A stretch of 64,000 nt of DNA from Kaistella sp. (GTDB taxonomy: Bacteria; Bacteroidota; Bacteroidia; Flavobacteriales; Weeksellaceae), in assembly GCA_019459085.1 (NCBI GenBank), contig JAIBEW010000003.1, positions 171,283 through 235,282 on the forward strand, in the 5' to 3' direction. The position numbers and the translations under genes are program-made. Below the pieces are notes generated by a model. It was not told the DNA's origin. It did not search any database and was given only the letters and a program-made list of their open reading frames with translations. Shown piece after piece: positions 25,079-34,411 of the stretch (positions are counted from its first letter, which is position 1; the number at the start of each line of letters is the position of its first letter).

Positions 25079-26920
25079 CTATTTTTTAATTGTTTTAAAG
25101 GTTTGTAGGGATCCGTCTTTCAACTGCAGGGTTACCATGTACATTCCGGTCTTGAGATCGGAAAGTGCCAAATCTTTGGTTACTTTACTGATATTTTTAA
25201 CCACCCTTCCGGAAATGTCAGTAACAATAATCGAACGGACATCTTTGATATCAGAAATTGTTAAGGTACTTTCAAACGGATTTGGATAAACCGTAAGTCG
25301 GTTTTTGTCAGTTTCTGAAGTACTTAAACTTTTTAATTCGTATGAAAGATTGTCAATGGACAGACTGTTTGCTGGTGTGCCGGGGTTTTTAAGTGCAAGC
25401 TGTGTTACACCCGCCGGAAGTGCCGGAATATCGAATGAAAAAGGATAAACTGTTGCGACAGTTGGAACGCTGAAAGTAGTTAACTGAACAAAGGCGTTGG
25501 TGGTGTCCAGATAGCCGATCTGCAGAATCCCGTTCGCAGTAACCGACGCTTTTGCATCAAACTTCAAACGGTAATCCCCTGACTGTAAGGTAGACATGGG
25601 TGGCAGTGCTACATACGCGATATAAGTTGTTCCCGAAGTCCACAGGTACAGTCCTTTAGTTCCTGTAACTACAGAGGAAGCACTGTTGGAGATATGCCCT
25701 CCCTGTGCTGTACCCAAATTGGTCCAGCAATTCGGCAGTATACCACCTGAAGAACCGTTTCCAACACCCGGATAAGCTTCAAAACCTTCAGCATAGGCTC
25801 CTGTTATAACATCACAAAGAGTTACAAAAGTTAAAGGTGCCCACGCACTGGTCGTGCTTCCGCAATTGGACCGCACCCAAACATAATAAGCGGTTGCGGC
25901 ATTTAAAGGAGAGAGAGCGCTTGATGTGCCCGTAATTCCGGATATGGTAGGAGTTGTACTGGCAGTGGGGGCAGTACTGCTGCTTCCATAATACACTTCA
26001 TACGTTGAAGGTGTTGGGGTAGTTGGCTGCCATTGAATCTGAGCGCTGGTCGTGGTTACTGTATTTGCAGCTAATCCGGTGGGCATAAAACATGAAGGCG
26101 GAATCCAGCTGTAGGTTAAGCCTGCAGAAGGCATACCGGGAATGGCATTTGTAGAATTGAATGCCTGAGTGTTGCTTACAGCGGTTCCGGGGATGGAGTT
26201 GATAAATTCTACCGTCGTTGCATTGGTTCTGTTGATATAGTCCGCAGTGGTTAATCCTCTCAGTCCTACCTGTGCTGTTCCGGAGACTGCAGTGCTTCCG
26301 ATGGCAAAAGCAGCATTGTCATAGACCATGTTGATGATATTGGAAGTCTCCAATAAACGGATCTGGAAAGAAAACGTAAATACATTCGTGGTGGAGGTAC
26401 TGCTCACAGGTCTGAAATTTCTCCACTGTATAACGAGTTCCCTGTTAGGAGCAGTTCCTACAGTTTCGTAACTCATACTTCCTGTTACACCGTTGATGTC
26501 AAAAACGCTGCTGGTATCACGGCCGAACGCAGAAACAACACCGTTGAAAGCTACCGTTGAAGACAGAGGTGCGGTAAGAGTGGTAGAGGGAGTTGTTGCA
26601 CCAAAAGTGATATAACCGTTAGAGGACATATTCAGCGAAGTGTACATAGTCCCGTTAAAATTGAAGTTAAAGGGAATAGAAACCGGATGTACAACACTGT
26701 TCATACTTAACGCAGCCGTATTGCCAGTGGCGGTTTCCAAAACGGTACCGCCCGTAATCGGAACATACGTGGCTGCAGATTGCGAAAAACTGTAGGCACT
26801 AACCTGTGCCGTCACATGAGCCGTCATACTTACAAAAAAGCAGAGACCGGCGATAGATTTTTTCAAAACGGAAGAGAGTTGAATTTCCGGAGAAAAAATC
26901 AGGTCGTAAATTTTTTTCAT
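25079..26920 (-). CDS. Secreted fibronectin type III protein with T9SS type A sorting domain
   Basis: The 613-residue protein has a signal peptide ending in AHVTAQ (about residue 39). Residues 40-265 are a beta-rich Ser/Thr domain with MSSNGYITFG, a phrase seen in Bacteroidota surface proteins. A fibronectin type III domain follows (about 280-370, with SAQIQWQPTTPTPSTYEVYY), then a jelly-roll-like domain (about 385-525). The sorting domain is VYPNPFESTLTI ... GMYMVTLQLKDG. It is probably a surface adhesin or a substrate-binding protein. As the first gene outside the island it was likely the original neighbour of tRNA-Ala. Confidence 0.88.
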   Translation of the reverse strand: MKKIYDLIFSPEIQLSSVLKKSIAGLCFFVSMTAHVTAQVSAYSFSQSAATYVPITGGTVLETATGNTAALSMNSVVHPVSIPFNFNFNGTMYTSLNMSSNGYITFGATTPSTTLTAPLSSTVAFNGVVSAFGRDTSSVFDINGVTGSMSYETVGTAPNRELVIQWRNFRPVSSTSTTNVFTFSFQIRLLETSNIINMVYDNAAFAIGSTAVSGTAQVGLRGLTTADYINRTNATTVEFINSIPGTAVSNTQAFNSTNAIPGMPSAGLTYSWIPPSCFMPTGLAANTVTTTSAQIQWQPTTPTPSTYEVYYGSSSTAPTASTTPTISGITGTSSALSPLNAATAYYVWVRSNCGSTTSAWAPLTFVTLCDVITGAYAEGFEAYPGVGNGSSGGILPNCWTNLGTAQGGHISNSASSVVTGTKGLYLWTSGTTYIAYVALPPMSTLQSGDYRLKFDAKASVTANGILQIGYLDTTNAFVQLTTFSVPTVATVYPFSFDIPALPAGVTQLALKNPGTPANSLSIDNLSYELKSLSTSETDKNRLTVYPNPFESTLTISDIKDVRSIIVTDISGRVVKNISKVTKDLALSDLKTGMYMVTLQLKDGSLQTFKTIKK

Positions 26921-27019
26921 ACGTAATTTTTTTTCAGTTAGTGAATCAAAATTAGTATTTTTTTAATTAAATAAGTAAAAGTGATGTAAAAAAATAAAAA
27001 GATATACATACATTAACGA

Positions 27020-27235
27020 CTATTGCGATTGTTTAGATGGAGGCGATTGATAAATGTGGCTATAAGAAATATACTTCGGGTCACTTACAATTCCATACGC
27101 AATGAATTGTTTGGAAAGCAACGGCAGTGCACAGTCTGTAATCATTACCTTCGCACGTTCATCAGGCGGACTGATATAGGCTAAGAATTCCTCCACCGCT
27201 GCCATCTTGTGTTCCGGTTTGTTTAGTTCTTTCAA
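27020..27235 (-). CDS. Hypothetical protein or gene fragment, 71 residues
   Basis: This short ORF (MKELNKPEHKMAAVEEFLAY ...) has protein-like composition (ISPPDERAKVMITDCALPLL) but no recognisable domain, signal or operon partner. It directly adjoins the repeat-rich gap at 27236-27898, so it may be the remnant of a longer gene damaged by repeat insertion. An internal ATG (MAAVEEF) is an alternative start. Confidence 0.35.
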   Translation of the reverse strand: MKELNKPEHKMAAVEEFLAYISPPDERAKVMITDCALPLLSKQFIAYGIVSDPKYISYSHIYQSPPSKQSQ

Positions 27236-27348
27236 TAAGTTGTTGAGTATTAAACTGCTGTAGCCATTCGCTACCTGTTATTCTACAAACCCATTCTGAG
27301 GCATCGCCCCCAACTGGAAAAAACTTCCTTAGCTCCATTCAACCACGC

Positions 27349-27573
27349 TTATCTTCGGATGAAGGATTAATCTCGTAATTCAAGAAGCTTATAGAGATTC
27401 TTCACTCTGCTGATGAACTTCGTTTGCAGACTTATCGTCAGAGTTCAGAATGACAGCTTCATCGCAATGACCTGTATATCGTTCTTCACGCTGTCATTCC
27501 GACGAAGGAGGAATCTCCCAATCAGAGAAGCTTGAAAAGATTCTTTACTCCACTTCGTTCCGCTCAGAATGAC
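27349..27573. repeat. Mosaic intergenic repeat cluster (GTCATTCCGACGAAGGAGGA family)
   Basis: The 660-bp gap 27236-27898 contains no gene I can support. Its middle is built from short phrases found again at 32898-33110: 31 bases at 27489-27519 are identical to 32898-32928, and ATGACAGCTTCATCGC occurs in both. The phrases GAAGCTT-(A/T)nnnAGATTCTT and TTCGTTCCGCTCAGAATGACAG recur in direct and near-inverted form (GTCATTCC versus GAATGAC), so the cluster can fold into stems. Such repeats between genes are typical of this group of bacteria. Confidence 0.8.
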
Positions 27574-27736
27574 AGGAAAAAAGCTATTTCCCACTGCGAA
27601 AAATTCCTCGCTGAGAACGGTGGCTTTACTTGATAGCCGGAAAAGTTCACTTTTTTTATAAAATTTCCGATATTATTATGCTATCCATTACAAATTTAAT
27701 ATCTTTGATTTTCTTCATACACTAAATAATTTGTTA

Positions 27737-27768
27737 AAATAAAGCCATCTTCTCAGGTGGCTTTATTT
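27737..27768. terminator. Bidirectional intrinsic terminator
   Basis: Perfect 11-bp stem AAATAAAGCCA/TGGCTTTATTT with a 10-base loop, A-rich before and T-rich after. No gene ends close to it on the plus strand, so it may insulate the copper cluster from the repeat region. Confidence 0.7.
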
Positions 27769-27876
27769 GTGGAGCACAGCGGCGCATCAAATTGCTTTCG
27801 CGCAGAAATTATTGGGCACACCGGAAAAAAATTATTTTAATGGTCTGTCTATAATCAGCAACCTTTTTTTAATTTG

Positions 27877-27884
27877 TAGTTTTG
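27877..27884 (+). promoter_or_regulatory. Possible -7 box (TAGTTTTG) for the Cys-rich secreted protein
   Basis: Matches TAnnTTTG, 14 bases before the ATG at 27899, which would make a very short leader. No clear -33 box. Confidence 0.35.
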
Positions 27885-27898
27885 TATGTGAATTTTAA

Positions 27899-28315
27899 AT
27901 GCAGGTAAATTTCAAAATACTGTTGCTTTCTTTTATCCTCGTGTTATTTCTGGCACCTGGTATGGCGTTGGCATGTGGCAAAAAGCAGCAGCATGTTCTT
28001 AAACCTCAGATTCAAAGTAAGACTTTCCTCAAACGGTCCTTTGCACAAACTGAAGAAGGTTGCAGAGGTGGTGAATGTATAAAGGAATGCTGCCATCCTA
28101 AATCACATGAATGCGGTACCGATGGATGTTCCGGCAGCTGCAGCGGAAATCTTTGCAGTACGGTGCAGTATATCGTTCTCTCTGAAATCAGGTTTTTATC
28201 TGATTTTCTGAATGGTTTTGCATGGTTGGCCCCTGATAATTCACAGTTTTATTATCGCAACCCTGTCTACTCCTCCGGATTTCACCGGATTTGGCAACCG
28301 CCGAAAATAGGCTAG
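27899..28315 (+). CDS. Secreted Cys-rich hypothetical protein beside the copper genes
   Basis: The 138-residue protein has a signal peptide (ILLLSFILVLFLAPGMALA, cleavage near residue 25). The central part is rich in Cys (CRGGECIKECCHPKSHECGT and CSGSCSGNLC), which could bind copper or another soft metal; the last 50 residues are aromatic and lack Cys. It stands 273 bp before the AraC-type regulator on the same strand. The gap 28316-28588 shows no further gene. A metal-binding role is inferred from the Cys clusters and the neighbours. No family was recognised. Confidence 0.6.
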   Translation: MQVNFKILLLSFILVLFLAPGMALACGKKQQHVLKPQIQSKTFLKRSFAQTEEGCRGGECIKECCHPKSHECGTDGCSGSCSGNLCSTVQYIVLSEIRFLSDFLNGFAWLAPDNSQFYYRNPVYSSGFHRIWQPPKIG

Positions 28316-28588
28316 TTTGAGTACATATCAGCCAAAGTTGTGTCCTGTTCAGTTTATATATCTTTTTTAAAAACCTATTTCAATGATGTTGTCAATAGTA
28401 CATCATTGATGATGGGCACATTTTTCTGCCACTGGCTTTTTAACCGGATAAGAATTAGGATTCTTTGAAATGCCGTCACATCGATGGAGAAGCTTAACAT
28501 GTGCATATTTAAAACCCAGTCTTGATGCTCGCGCATAGCTGCCAGGAGATTTCCAAATGTAAATAATCCAACTTTTAAGATTAAAAAA

Positions 28589-29149
28589 ATGATCCTTTAT
28601 ATTAAAAATATGGTGTGCAACCGATGCAAAATGGTGATAAGGGCTGAACTGGAAAGTTTGGGCTTACACCCGGTCGCGGTGGAATTGGGAGAAGTGGAAA
28701 TTGCTGACTTTCCCGATACAGAAGAGAAGATGAAGATTGCAGACCATTTACAGAAGTTAGGATTCGAACTGATTGATGACAGAAAGAGCCGTACGATTGA
28801 GAAAATCAAATCGCTTATTATACAGCTTGTTCACAACGATAACAGTGACCTGAAATTTCCCCTTTCAACACATATTTCTGATGAGCTCGGGCAGGATTAC
28901 GGCACCTTAAGCAAGCTTTTTTCTGAAGTAGAGGGCGTTACGATCGAGAAATATTTTATCGGCCAGAAGGTTGAAAAAGTGAAAGAACTGCTGATCTATG
29001 ACGAGATGACCATTAATGAGATTGCCTACAAGATGAACTACAGCAGCGTGGCCTATCTGAGCAACCAGTTCAAGAAGGTCACCGGCTTTTCACCTTCACA
29101 TTATAAAAGCCTGAAAGATAAAAAAAGAAAACAGATCGATGAGCTGTAA
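28589..29149 (+). CDS. AraC-family regulator with N-terminal HMA-like metal-binding region
   Basis: The 186-residue protein is short for an AraC regulator. The C-terminal half is the two-helix-turn-helix DNA-binding domain (MTINEIAYKMNYSSVAYLSN, then QFKKVTGFSPSHYKSL). The N-terminal 70 residues look like a ferredoxin-fold HMA domain: strand ILYIKNMVCNRC with a CxxC at residues 10-13, then VEIADFPDTEEK and LQKLGFEL. This predicts direct sensing of copper or a related ion and control of the following HMA-membrane and multicopper oxidase genes. Confidence 0.82.
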   Translation: MILYIKNMVCNRCKMVIRAELESLGLHPVAVELGEVEIADFPDTEEKMKIADHLQKLGFELIDDRKSRTIEKIKSLIIQLVHNDNSDLKFPLSTHISDELGQDYGTLSKLFSEVEGVTIEKYFIGQKVEKVKELLIYDEMTINEIAYKMNYSSVAYLSNQFKKVTGFSPSHYKSLKDKKRKQIDEL

Positions 29150-29231
29150 AAAGTTACAAATCTCTCACTAAGTTTTACAACGATTTCGCGCAACGGGCTT
29201 CCGACCTTTGTTCCAATAAAAAATTAAAAAG

Positions 29232-29948
29232 ATGATGGTACACCAATATCAAGTTACAGGGATGACTTGTTCAGGTTGCGCAGCAAAGGTTAAATCTGCT
29301 TTGTTGATGCTGGAGAATGTTACAGATGCAGTGGTATCGCTGGAAGAGAACAGTGTTGCAGTCACGATGGACCGGCACGTTTCTCTCGAAAAACTGCAAA
29401 ACGCATTGCCCGGGAAATATCAGATATCCGCTACCCATCATAATGAGATGGCAGAGCAGGCGAAGGGATGGTTCAGTACATACAGGCCTATTCTGCTTAT
29501 TTTTTTCTACATCACCGTTATTACGCTGCTCGTGCAGTTTGCAAACGACACTTTCAGTTTTATGCAGTGGATGCGGCATTTTATGGCGGGGTTCTTCCTC
29601 GTGTTTTCATTCTTTAAAATACTGGATCTGAAAGGTTTTGCGGAAAGTTACAGGATGTATGATATTGTCGCCGCAAAAATACCTGCTTGGGGCTATGGAT
29701 ATGCGGTAACCGAATTGGCTTTGGGAATTGCTTTTCTGATCAATTTCAATCCGCTGCTTACAAACTCGGTAGCGTTTATAGTGATGGGGATCAGCATCAT
29801 TGGGGTTCTGCAGTCCGTGCTCAACAAAAGAAAAATCCAGTGTGCCTGTCTGGGTGCAGTCTTCAGCTTACCAATGAGCACTGTTACGATTATTGAAGAC
29901 GGATTAATGATCATCATGAGTGGTCTGATGATTGCTCATCTGCTGTGA
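29232..29948 (+). CDS. HMA domain fused to MauE/DoxX-like four-helix membrane protein
   Basis: The 238-residue protein begins with an HMA domain (YQVTGMTCSGCAAKVKSA, CxxC at residues 14-17), about 68 residues long. A membrane part with four or five helices follows (LLIFFYITVITLLVQFA, FMAGFFLVFSFFKILDL, AVTELALGIAFLINF, SVAFIVMGISIIGVLQ, MIIMSGLMIAHLL). A conserved-looking loop with CACLGAVFSLP provides two further Cys residues in the membrane part. It likely receives copper or mercury-type ions or electrons at the inner membrane. It sits between the regulator and the multicopper oxidase, probably in one operon. Confidence 0.8.
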   Translation: MMVHQYQVTGMTCSGCAAKVKSALLMLENVTDAVVSLEENSVAVTMDRHVSLEKLQNALPGKYQISATHHNEMAEQAKGWFSTYRPILLIFFYITVITLLVQFANDTFSFMQWMRHFMAGFFLVFSFFKILDLKGFAESYRMYDIVAAKIPAWGYGYAVTELALGIAFLINFNPLLTNSVAFIVMGISIIGVLQSVLNKRKIQCACLGAVFSLPMSTVTIIEDGLMIIMSGLMIAHLL

Positions 29949-30063
29949 TAAGCCCTATCATGCAAACAGCAGCAGAAAGGCCGCAGTGTTGCGTATTCCA
30001 TAATAATCACGTACCGGCACGCGGTGGTTTAATACCCATCTATTAATATTAAAAATAAATAAA

Positions 30064-32835
30064 ATGAAATATCTCCTTTCGCTCTTGCTGTTTATTGCGG
30101 CATCCGCAAACAGTTCTGCACAAAGTCCCAGGACTTTTTACACCTGCCCCATGCATCCACAGGTAGTGAAGTCAGCACCCGGCGACTGTCCCATTTGTGG
30201 CATGACCCTGGTGAAGAAAACCGTTACCGTAAAAAAACCTGCAGCAAAACCTGCACCGGCTAAGAAACCGCAACCTGCAGCTGCACCCAAAAAGGCATTA
30301 ACGGTTAAAAAAAATGTGGTGCAGAAACCGAAGGCTGTGCCTAAAGCTGTGGCAAAACCCAATCCTGTTGTTAAAAAGCCAGCGCCTCCAAGGCCTAAAG
30401 CGGTATCAAAAGAGCCGGAGCCTGCCACCGTCAAAACACCGGAACCCGCTTCTGCGGATCTCCATAAAAAACAAAATATAGCTGAGCAGTTCACGTGCCC
30501 GATGCATCCCGAAGTCATTTCAGACCAACCCGGCAAGTGTCCCAAGTGCGGCATGAATCTCGTTCCGAAAAAGGATAGTGAGGAAGACCATTCCGTACAC
30601 GAAAATGCGCAGAAGGAGGGTGTACACAAAATGATCATGCCGGTACCCGCGAAAAATCTTAAAGGTGGACGCAAAGTAACCTATCACCTTTATGTGAAAG
30701 ACACTCTGGTGAATTTTGCGGGCAAACAGAAACGGGCCATTGCTGTAAACGGACAGATTCCAATGCCGGAACTCGTATTTTACGAAGGAGATACTGCGGA
30801 GGTCGTTGTTCATAATCTTATGGATGAGGAAACTTCATTGCACTGGCACGGTCTTCATCTTCCGAATAAAGAAGATGGGGTGCCATGGCTTACCCAAAAA
30901 CCTATTCCACCACATTCCACCTATACGTATTCGTTTCCGGTCATCCAGAACGGAACACACTGGTATCACTCACATAGCGGTTTGCAGGAACAGATCGGAA
31001 TGTACGGCATGCTCATTTTGAAAAAACGGGCCGGAGATCCTACCTTCCGCAGAGGAATCGATGATTTGCCCACAGAAAACCTGATTTTGAGCGAATGGAC
31101 CAACCTCAATCCTCACAATGTCCAGCGGATGCTGCATAATGCCAATGACTGGTTTGCCATTAAGAAAGGCAGCACTCAAAGCTATGCTGAAGCCATAAAA
31201 GAGGGTCATTTTAAAACCAAACTCACCAATGAATGGAAACGGATGCTGGCTATGGATGTGAGCGATATTTATTATGATGCATTTCTTATTAATGGAAAAA
31301 CTGAAAGCCAGCTGTCGCAGTATAAAGCCGGAGACAAAGTGAGGCTTCAAATCGCCAACGGCGGGGCATCTTCCTACTTTTGGCTCAATTATGCAGGGGG
31401 CAAAATTAAAGTCGTGGCAATTGACGGGTTGGATATTGAGCCGGTTGAGGTGGACCGTCTTATCCTGGCGGTGTCCGAAACGGTAGATATCGTAGTGGAG
31501 ATACCGGAAAAGAACACCTCCTACGAACTCCTCGTTACACCCGAAGACCGCACAAAATCTGCTTCCGTTTATATTGGCGAAGGTATTAAACAGCTAAAGG
31601 CACCGCTTCCGAAACTCAAATATTTTGAAGGGATGAAGATGATGAATGACATGATGAAAATGAATGGCGACATGAAGGATATGGGAATGAAGATGAGTTA
31701 CCAGACCATGGATATGAATCAGGTGATGTATCCTGAAATGATTGCTGAAAACAGCAGAGCAATGAAGGAAACATCTCCTTCCGGGGAAATGGATCACTCC
31801 CGGCACGATATGGCGACTTCCGGTATCACCACATTGAATTACGGAATGATGAAATCGCCTTATGATACCTCGCTTCCGAAAGATCTGCCAGTACGTGACC
31901 TCAAGTTCACCCTTACCGGAAATATGAACCGTTATGTGTGGAGTATGGATGATAAAGTGCTTGCGGAATCCGAAAAAATATTGGTGAAAAAAGGAGAGAT
32001 CCTCCGCATTACACTCTTCAATAATTCCATGATGCGTCACCCGATGCACCTGCATGGTTTTGATTTCCGGGTACTCAATAAAAATGGGGTACAGGCTCCG
32101 CTCAAAAACGTGTTGGACGTTATGCCGATGGAGACCGATGTCATAGAATTTGCTGCAAACACCGATGGCGACTGGTTCTTCCACTGTCATATCCTCTATC
32201 ACATGATGGCAGGAATGAACCGTGTTTTCGCAGTGGGTGACACTCAGAACCCTTTATTACCGGACAAAGCAGCCGCTTACAAAAAGCTCCAGCGCGAAAG
32301 CGATATGTGGCATCTGATGGCCGAAAACGATTTTGCCACCAATGGAAATGATGGAATGGCGATGGTCTCCAATACCCGCTGGAACCTTACTGCTGAGTGG
32401 AGGTTAGGATATTCCGCGGAACACGGCTATGAGACGGAAACCCATTTGGGCAGATATGTAGACCGTATGCAGTGGTTCATGCCGTTTATAGGTTTCGATT
32501 GGCGTTACCGAAGAATGGGTATGGACGGAGCGGAGATCAATATGTTTAGACAGCAGAATACCAAAAACGAAAGAGCAAAATTCTCTGCAGGTTTTCTGTA
32601 TACACTGCCGCTTTTGATCAATTTTCAGGCAGAAATTTATACCGACGGAATCATACGGCTCCAGCTCATGCGTGAAGACATTCCTTTAACACCGCGTTTG
32701 CGCGGGGCTTTCATGGTAAATACCGACAAAGAGTATATGGCAGGACTCAAATACATCGTTTCGAAAAATTTCGGCATCTCTACCCATTACGACAGCGACA
32801 TGGGATGGGGTGCGGGTTTAACAGTGTCCTATTGA
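30064..32835 (+). CDS. Multicopper oxidase (CopA-like) with two metal-binding HMBD repeats and CopB-like C-terminal barrel
   Basis: The 923-residue periplasmic or outer-membrane protein has a signal peptide ending in ANSSAQ. Two heavy-metal-binding YTCPMHP...CPICGM units (about 26-50 and 143-168) flank a Lys/Pro/Ala-rich linker. The oxidase follows (about 190-735) with copper motifs HWHG (about 259), HWYHSHSG (about 298), HPMHLHG (about 658) and HCHILYHMMAGM (about 706). A Met-rich insert (MMNDMMKMNGDMKDMGMKM, about 523-545) is typical of copper oxidation or storage. The last 175 residues are amphipathic beta-strands ending in an aromatic residue, similar to CopB, usually a separate protein. 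The role is copper resistance. Confidence 0.92.
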   Translation: MKYLLSLLLFIAASANSSAQSPRTFYTCPMHPQVVKSAPGDCPICGMTLVKKTVTVKKPAAKPAPAKKPQPAAAPKKALTVKKNVVQKPKAVPKAVAKPNPVVKKPAPPRPKAVSKEPEPATVKTPEPASADLHKKQNIAEQFTCPMHPEVISDQPGKCPKCGMNLVPKKDSEEDHSVHENAQKEGVHKMIMPVPAKNLKGGRKVTYHLYVKDTLVNFAGKQKRAIAVNGQIPMPELVFYEGDTAEVVVHNLMDEETSLHWHGLHLPNKEDGVPWLTQKPIPPHSTYTYSFPVIQNGTHWYHSHSGLQEQIGMYGMLILKKRAGDPTFRRGIDDLPTENLILSEWTNLNPHNVQRMLHNANDWFAIKKGSTQSYAEAIKEGHFKTKLTNEWKRMLAMDVSDIYYDAFLINGKTESQLSQYKAGDKVRLQIANGGASSYFWLNYAGGKIKVVAIDGLDIEPVEVDRLILAVSETVDIVVEIPEKNTSYELLVTPEDRTKSASVYIGEGIKQLKAPLPKLKYFEGMKMMNDMMKMNGDMKDMGMKMSYQTMDMNQVMYPEMIAENSRAMKETSPSGEMDHSRHDMATSGITTLNYGMMKSPYDTSLPKDLPVRDLKFTLTGNMNRYVWSMDDKVLAESEKILVKKGEILRITLFNNSMMRHPMHLHGFDFRVLNKNGVQAPLKNVLDVMPMETDVIEFAANTDGDWFFHCHILYHMMAGMNRVFAVGDTQNPLLPDKAAAYKKLQRESDMWHLMAENDFATNGNDGMAMVSNTRWNLTAEWRLGYSAEHGYETETHLGRYVDRMQWFMPFIGFDWRYRRMGMDGAEINMFRQQNTKNERAKFSAGFLYTLPLLINFQAEIYTDGIIRLQLMREDIPLTPRLRGAFMVNTDKEYMAGLKYIVSKNFGISTHYDSDMGWGAGLTVSY

Positions 32836-32897
32836 TTCCTTTAGGCACAGGGTGGCATAAAATGAATTGATGTAACCTTTCCTTAACTCCATTAACC

Positions 32898-33110
32898 CGC
32901 TGTCATTCCGACGAAGGAGGAATCTCCCGATTCAAGAAGCTTAAAAAGATTCTTCTGAACTGCGTTCGTCCTCTTCGTTAGAAACTGCGTTTCCAACTCG
33001 ATGCTGCTGCGCTCCGTTCAGAAATCGAAGATTCGACGAAGTCGATGACAGCTTCATCGCGATGTGCCTTTTATACTACTACTCGCTGTCATCCCACGAA
33101 GAAGAAATCT
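32898..33110. repeat. Second mosaic intergenic repeat cluster
   Basis: The 530-bp gap 32836-33368 has no supported gene. It starts with the 31-base block shared with 27489-27519, continues with AAGCTTAAAAAGATTCTT and alternating GAAnTCGA / TTCGTC stretches, and includes ATGACAGCTTCATCGC and GCTGTCATCCC. The rightmost 150 bp (33210-33360) read on the minus strand as a possible beta-barrel tail, discussed under rejected items. Confidence 0.75.
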
Positions 33111-33368
33111 CTGATAAAAATGACCTAAATAGAAAGGAGAGATGGTGGATTGAAATTTTCACCTTTTATGAGCATGTGCCGAATGATGACGGATAATTTT
33201 CCGGCCACTCTAAAGCATACCAACTCCCACTCTAAAGCCACCCTGATGCATGGAAGTGCCTGAAAATAGGATGCTGTATTGATCTGAAAATTTAAGGATC
33301 CTGGATAAGGGGATACAAAAGATGAACGCTTTATTTCCTGCTCCCATTTGGCTTAATTTTGGCTTCTG

Positions 33369-34406
33369 TTGGAAAAACTTTTTGTGAAAAACCCAACTTT
33401 CATCCGCTTTACCGACAAAGGCATCTACTGCATTCCGGGGAAATTCTATATAGACCCCTGGAAACCGGTAGATATGGCGGTCATCTCCCACGGCCACGGC
33501 GATCATGCAAGATGGGGGATGAAGAAGTACCTCTGCCACCACTACACAAAACCTATTTTAAAACTCCGCATCGGGGAGGATATCGACGTGCAGAGTCTCG
33601 GGTATGCGGAAGAGATCAGCATCAACGGCGTAAAGGTTTCCTTTTATCCTGCCGGTCATATCGTGGGGTCGTCGCAGATCAGAATGGAGTACAATGGCTA
33701 CGTCATCGTCTTCTCAGGTGATTATAAAACCGATGACGACGGGCTCTCAACGCCTTTCGAACTCGTAAAATGCAATGAATTCATTACCGAAAGCACCTTC
33801 GGGCTGCCCATTTACAACTGGCTGAAACCGGAAGCTTATTCGGAACTCATGCAGTCCTGGGTGGAGCAGAACCGCAGCAACGGAAAAACCTCTGTATTCA
33901 TCGGCTATTCGTTGGGGAAGGCCCAGCGCATCATGAAATCGGTGGAAGGCAGCGGAAAGATATTTGTGCACCAGTCTATCGGCAGACTGAACGAAGGGAT
34001 TGAATCTGTTGGGATTACTTTACCGGAGTACGAGACCATCGACTTCCTCGGGAACTTTAAGGAAAGCAAGGGCGAGATCGTCATCCTGCCGCCGGCTTTG
34101 CTCGACTCGAATGTCATTAAAAAAATCCCCGAACGCGCAACGGCCATCTGTTCAGGCTGGATGCAGGTGCGCGGCTCCAGAAGGTGGCGTTCTGCAGACG
34201 CAGGATTTTCCATTTCCGATCATGCCGACTGGAACGGACTGATCAGTACCGTGATAGCCACCGGAGCGGAAAAGGTGTATGTGACCCACGGTCAGACGGC
34301 CGTTTTTTCAAAATATCTGAATGAACTCGGCATCGATGCGGTGGAGCTGCAGACCATTTTCGGTGACGAAGAACTGGACGAAAAAGAGATCCTCACAAAA
34401 GAATAG
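33369..34406 (+). CDS. Ligase-associated DNA exonuclease (metallo-beta-lactamase fold)
   Basis: The 345-residue nuclease of the MBL/beta-CASP type carries the metal signature ISHGHGDHARWG (residues 39-50), a GHIVGSSQIRM segment and FSGDYKTDDDG. It starts the four-gene ligase-associated repair cluster and likely trims DNA 3' ends for the ligase next door. The start is not an ATG: TTG at 33369 gives MEKLFVKNPTFIRF, and GTG at 33384 gives a shorter N-terminus that also fits the family. The ligase gene begins 5 bases after the stop. Confidence 0.93.
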   Translation: MEKLFVKNPTFIRFTDKGIYCIPGKFYIDPWKPVDMAVISHGHGDHARWGMKKYLCHHYTKPILKLRIGEDIDVQSLGYAEEISINGVKVSFYPAGHIVGSSQIRMEYNGYVIVFSGDYKTDDDGLSTPFELVKCNEFITESTFGLPIYNWLKPEAYSELMQSWVEQNRSNGKTSVFIGYSLGKAQRIMKSVEGSGKIFVHQSIGRLNEGIESVGITLPEYETIDFLGNFKESKGEIVILPPALLDSNVIKKIPERATAICSGWMQVRGSRRWRSADAGFSISDHADWNGLISTVIATGAEKVYVTHGQTAVFSKYLNELGIDAVELQTIFGDEELDEKEILTKE

Positions 34407-34411
34407 CCTGC

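Noticed and set aside
30138..32202. Long antisense ORFs over the multicopper oxidase (178 and 202 codons, the second His-rich)
   Set aside because: They mirror the Lys/Pro-rich linker and the Met-rich region of the oxidase gene and lack a sensible start or domain.
33210..33542. A minus-strand 110-codon ORF whose last 45 residues resemble an outer-membrane barrel tail (KFSDQYSILFSGTSMHQGGF)
   Set aside because: Most of it overlaps the start of the ligase-associated exonuclease on the other strand. Only the tail outside (33210-33350) looks protein-like, perhaps the remnant of a lost transporter gene.
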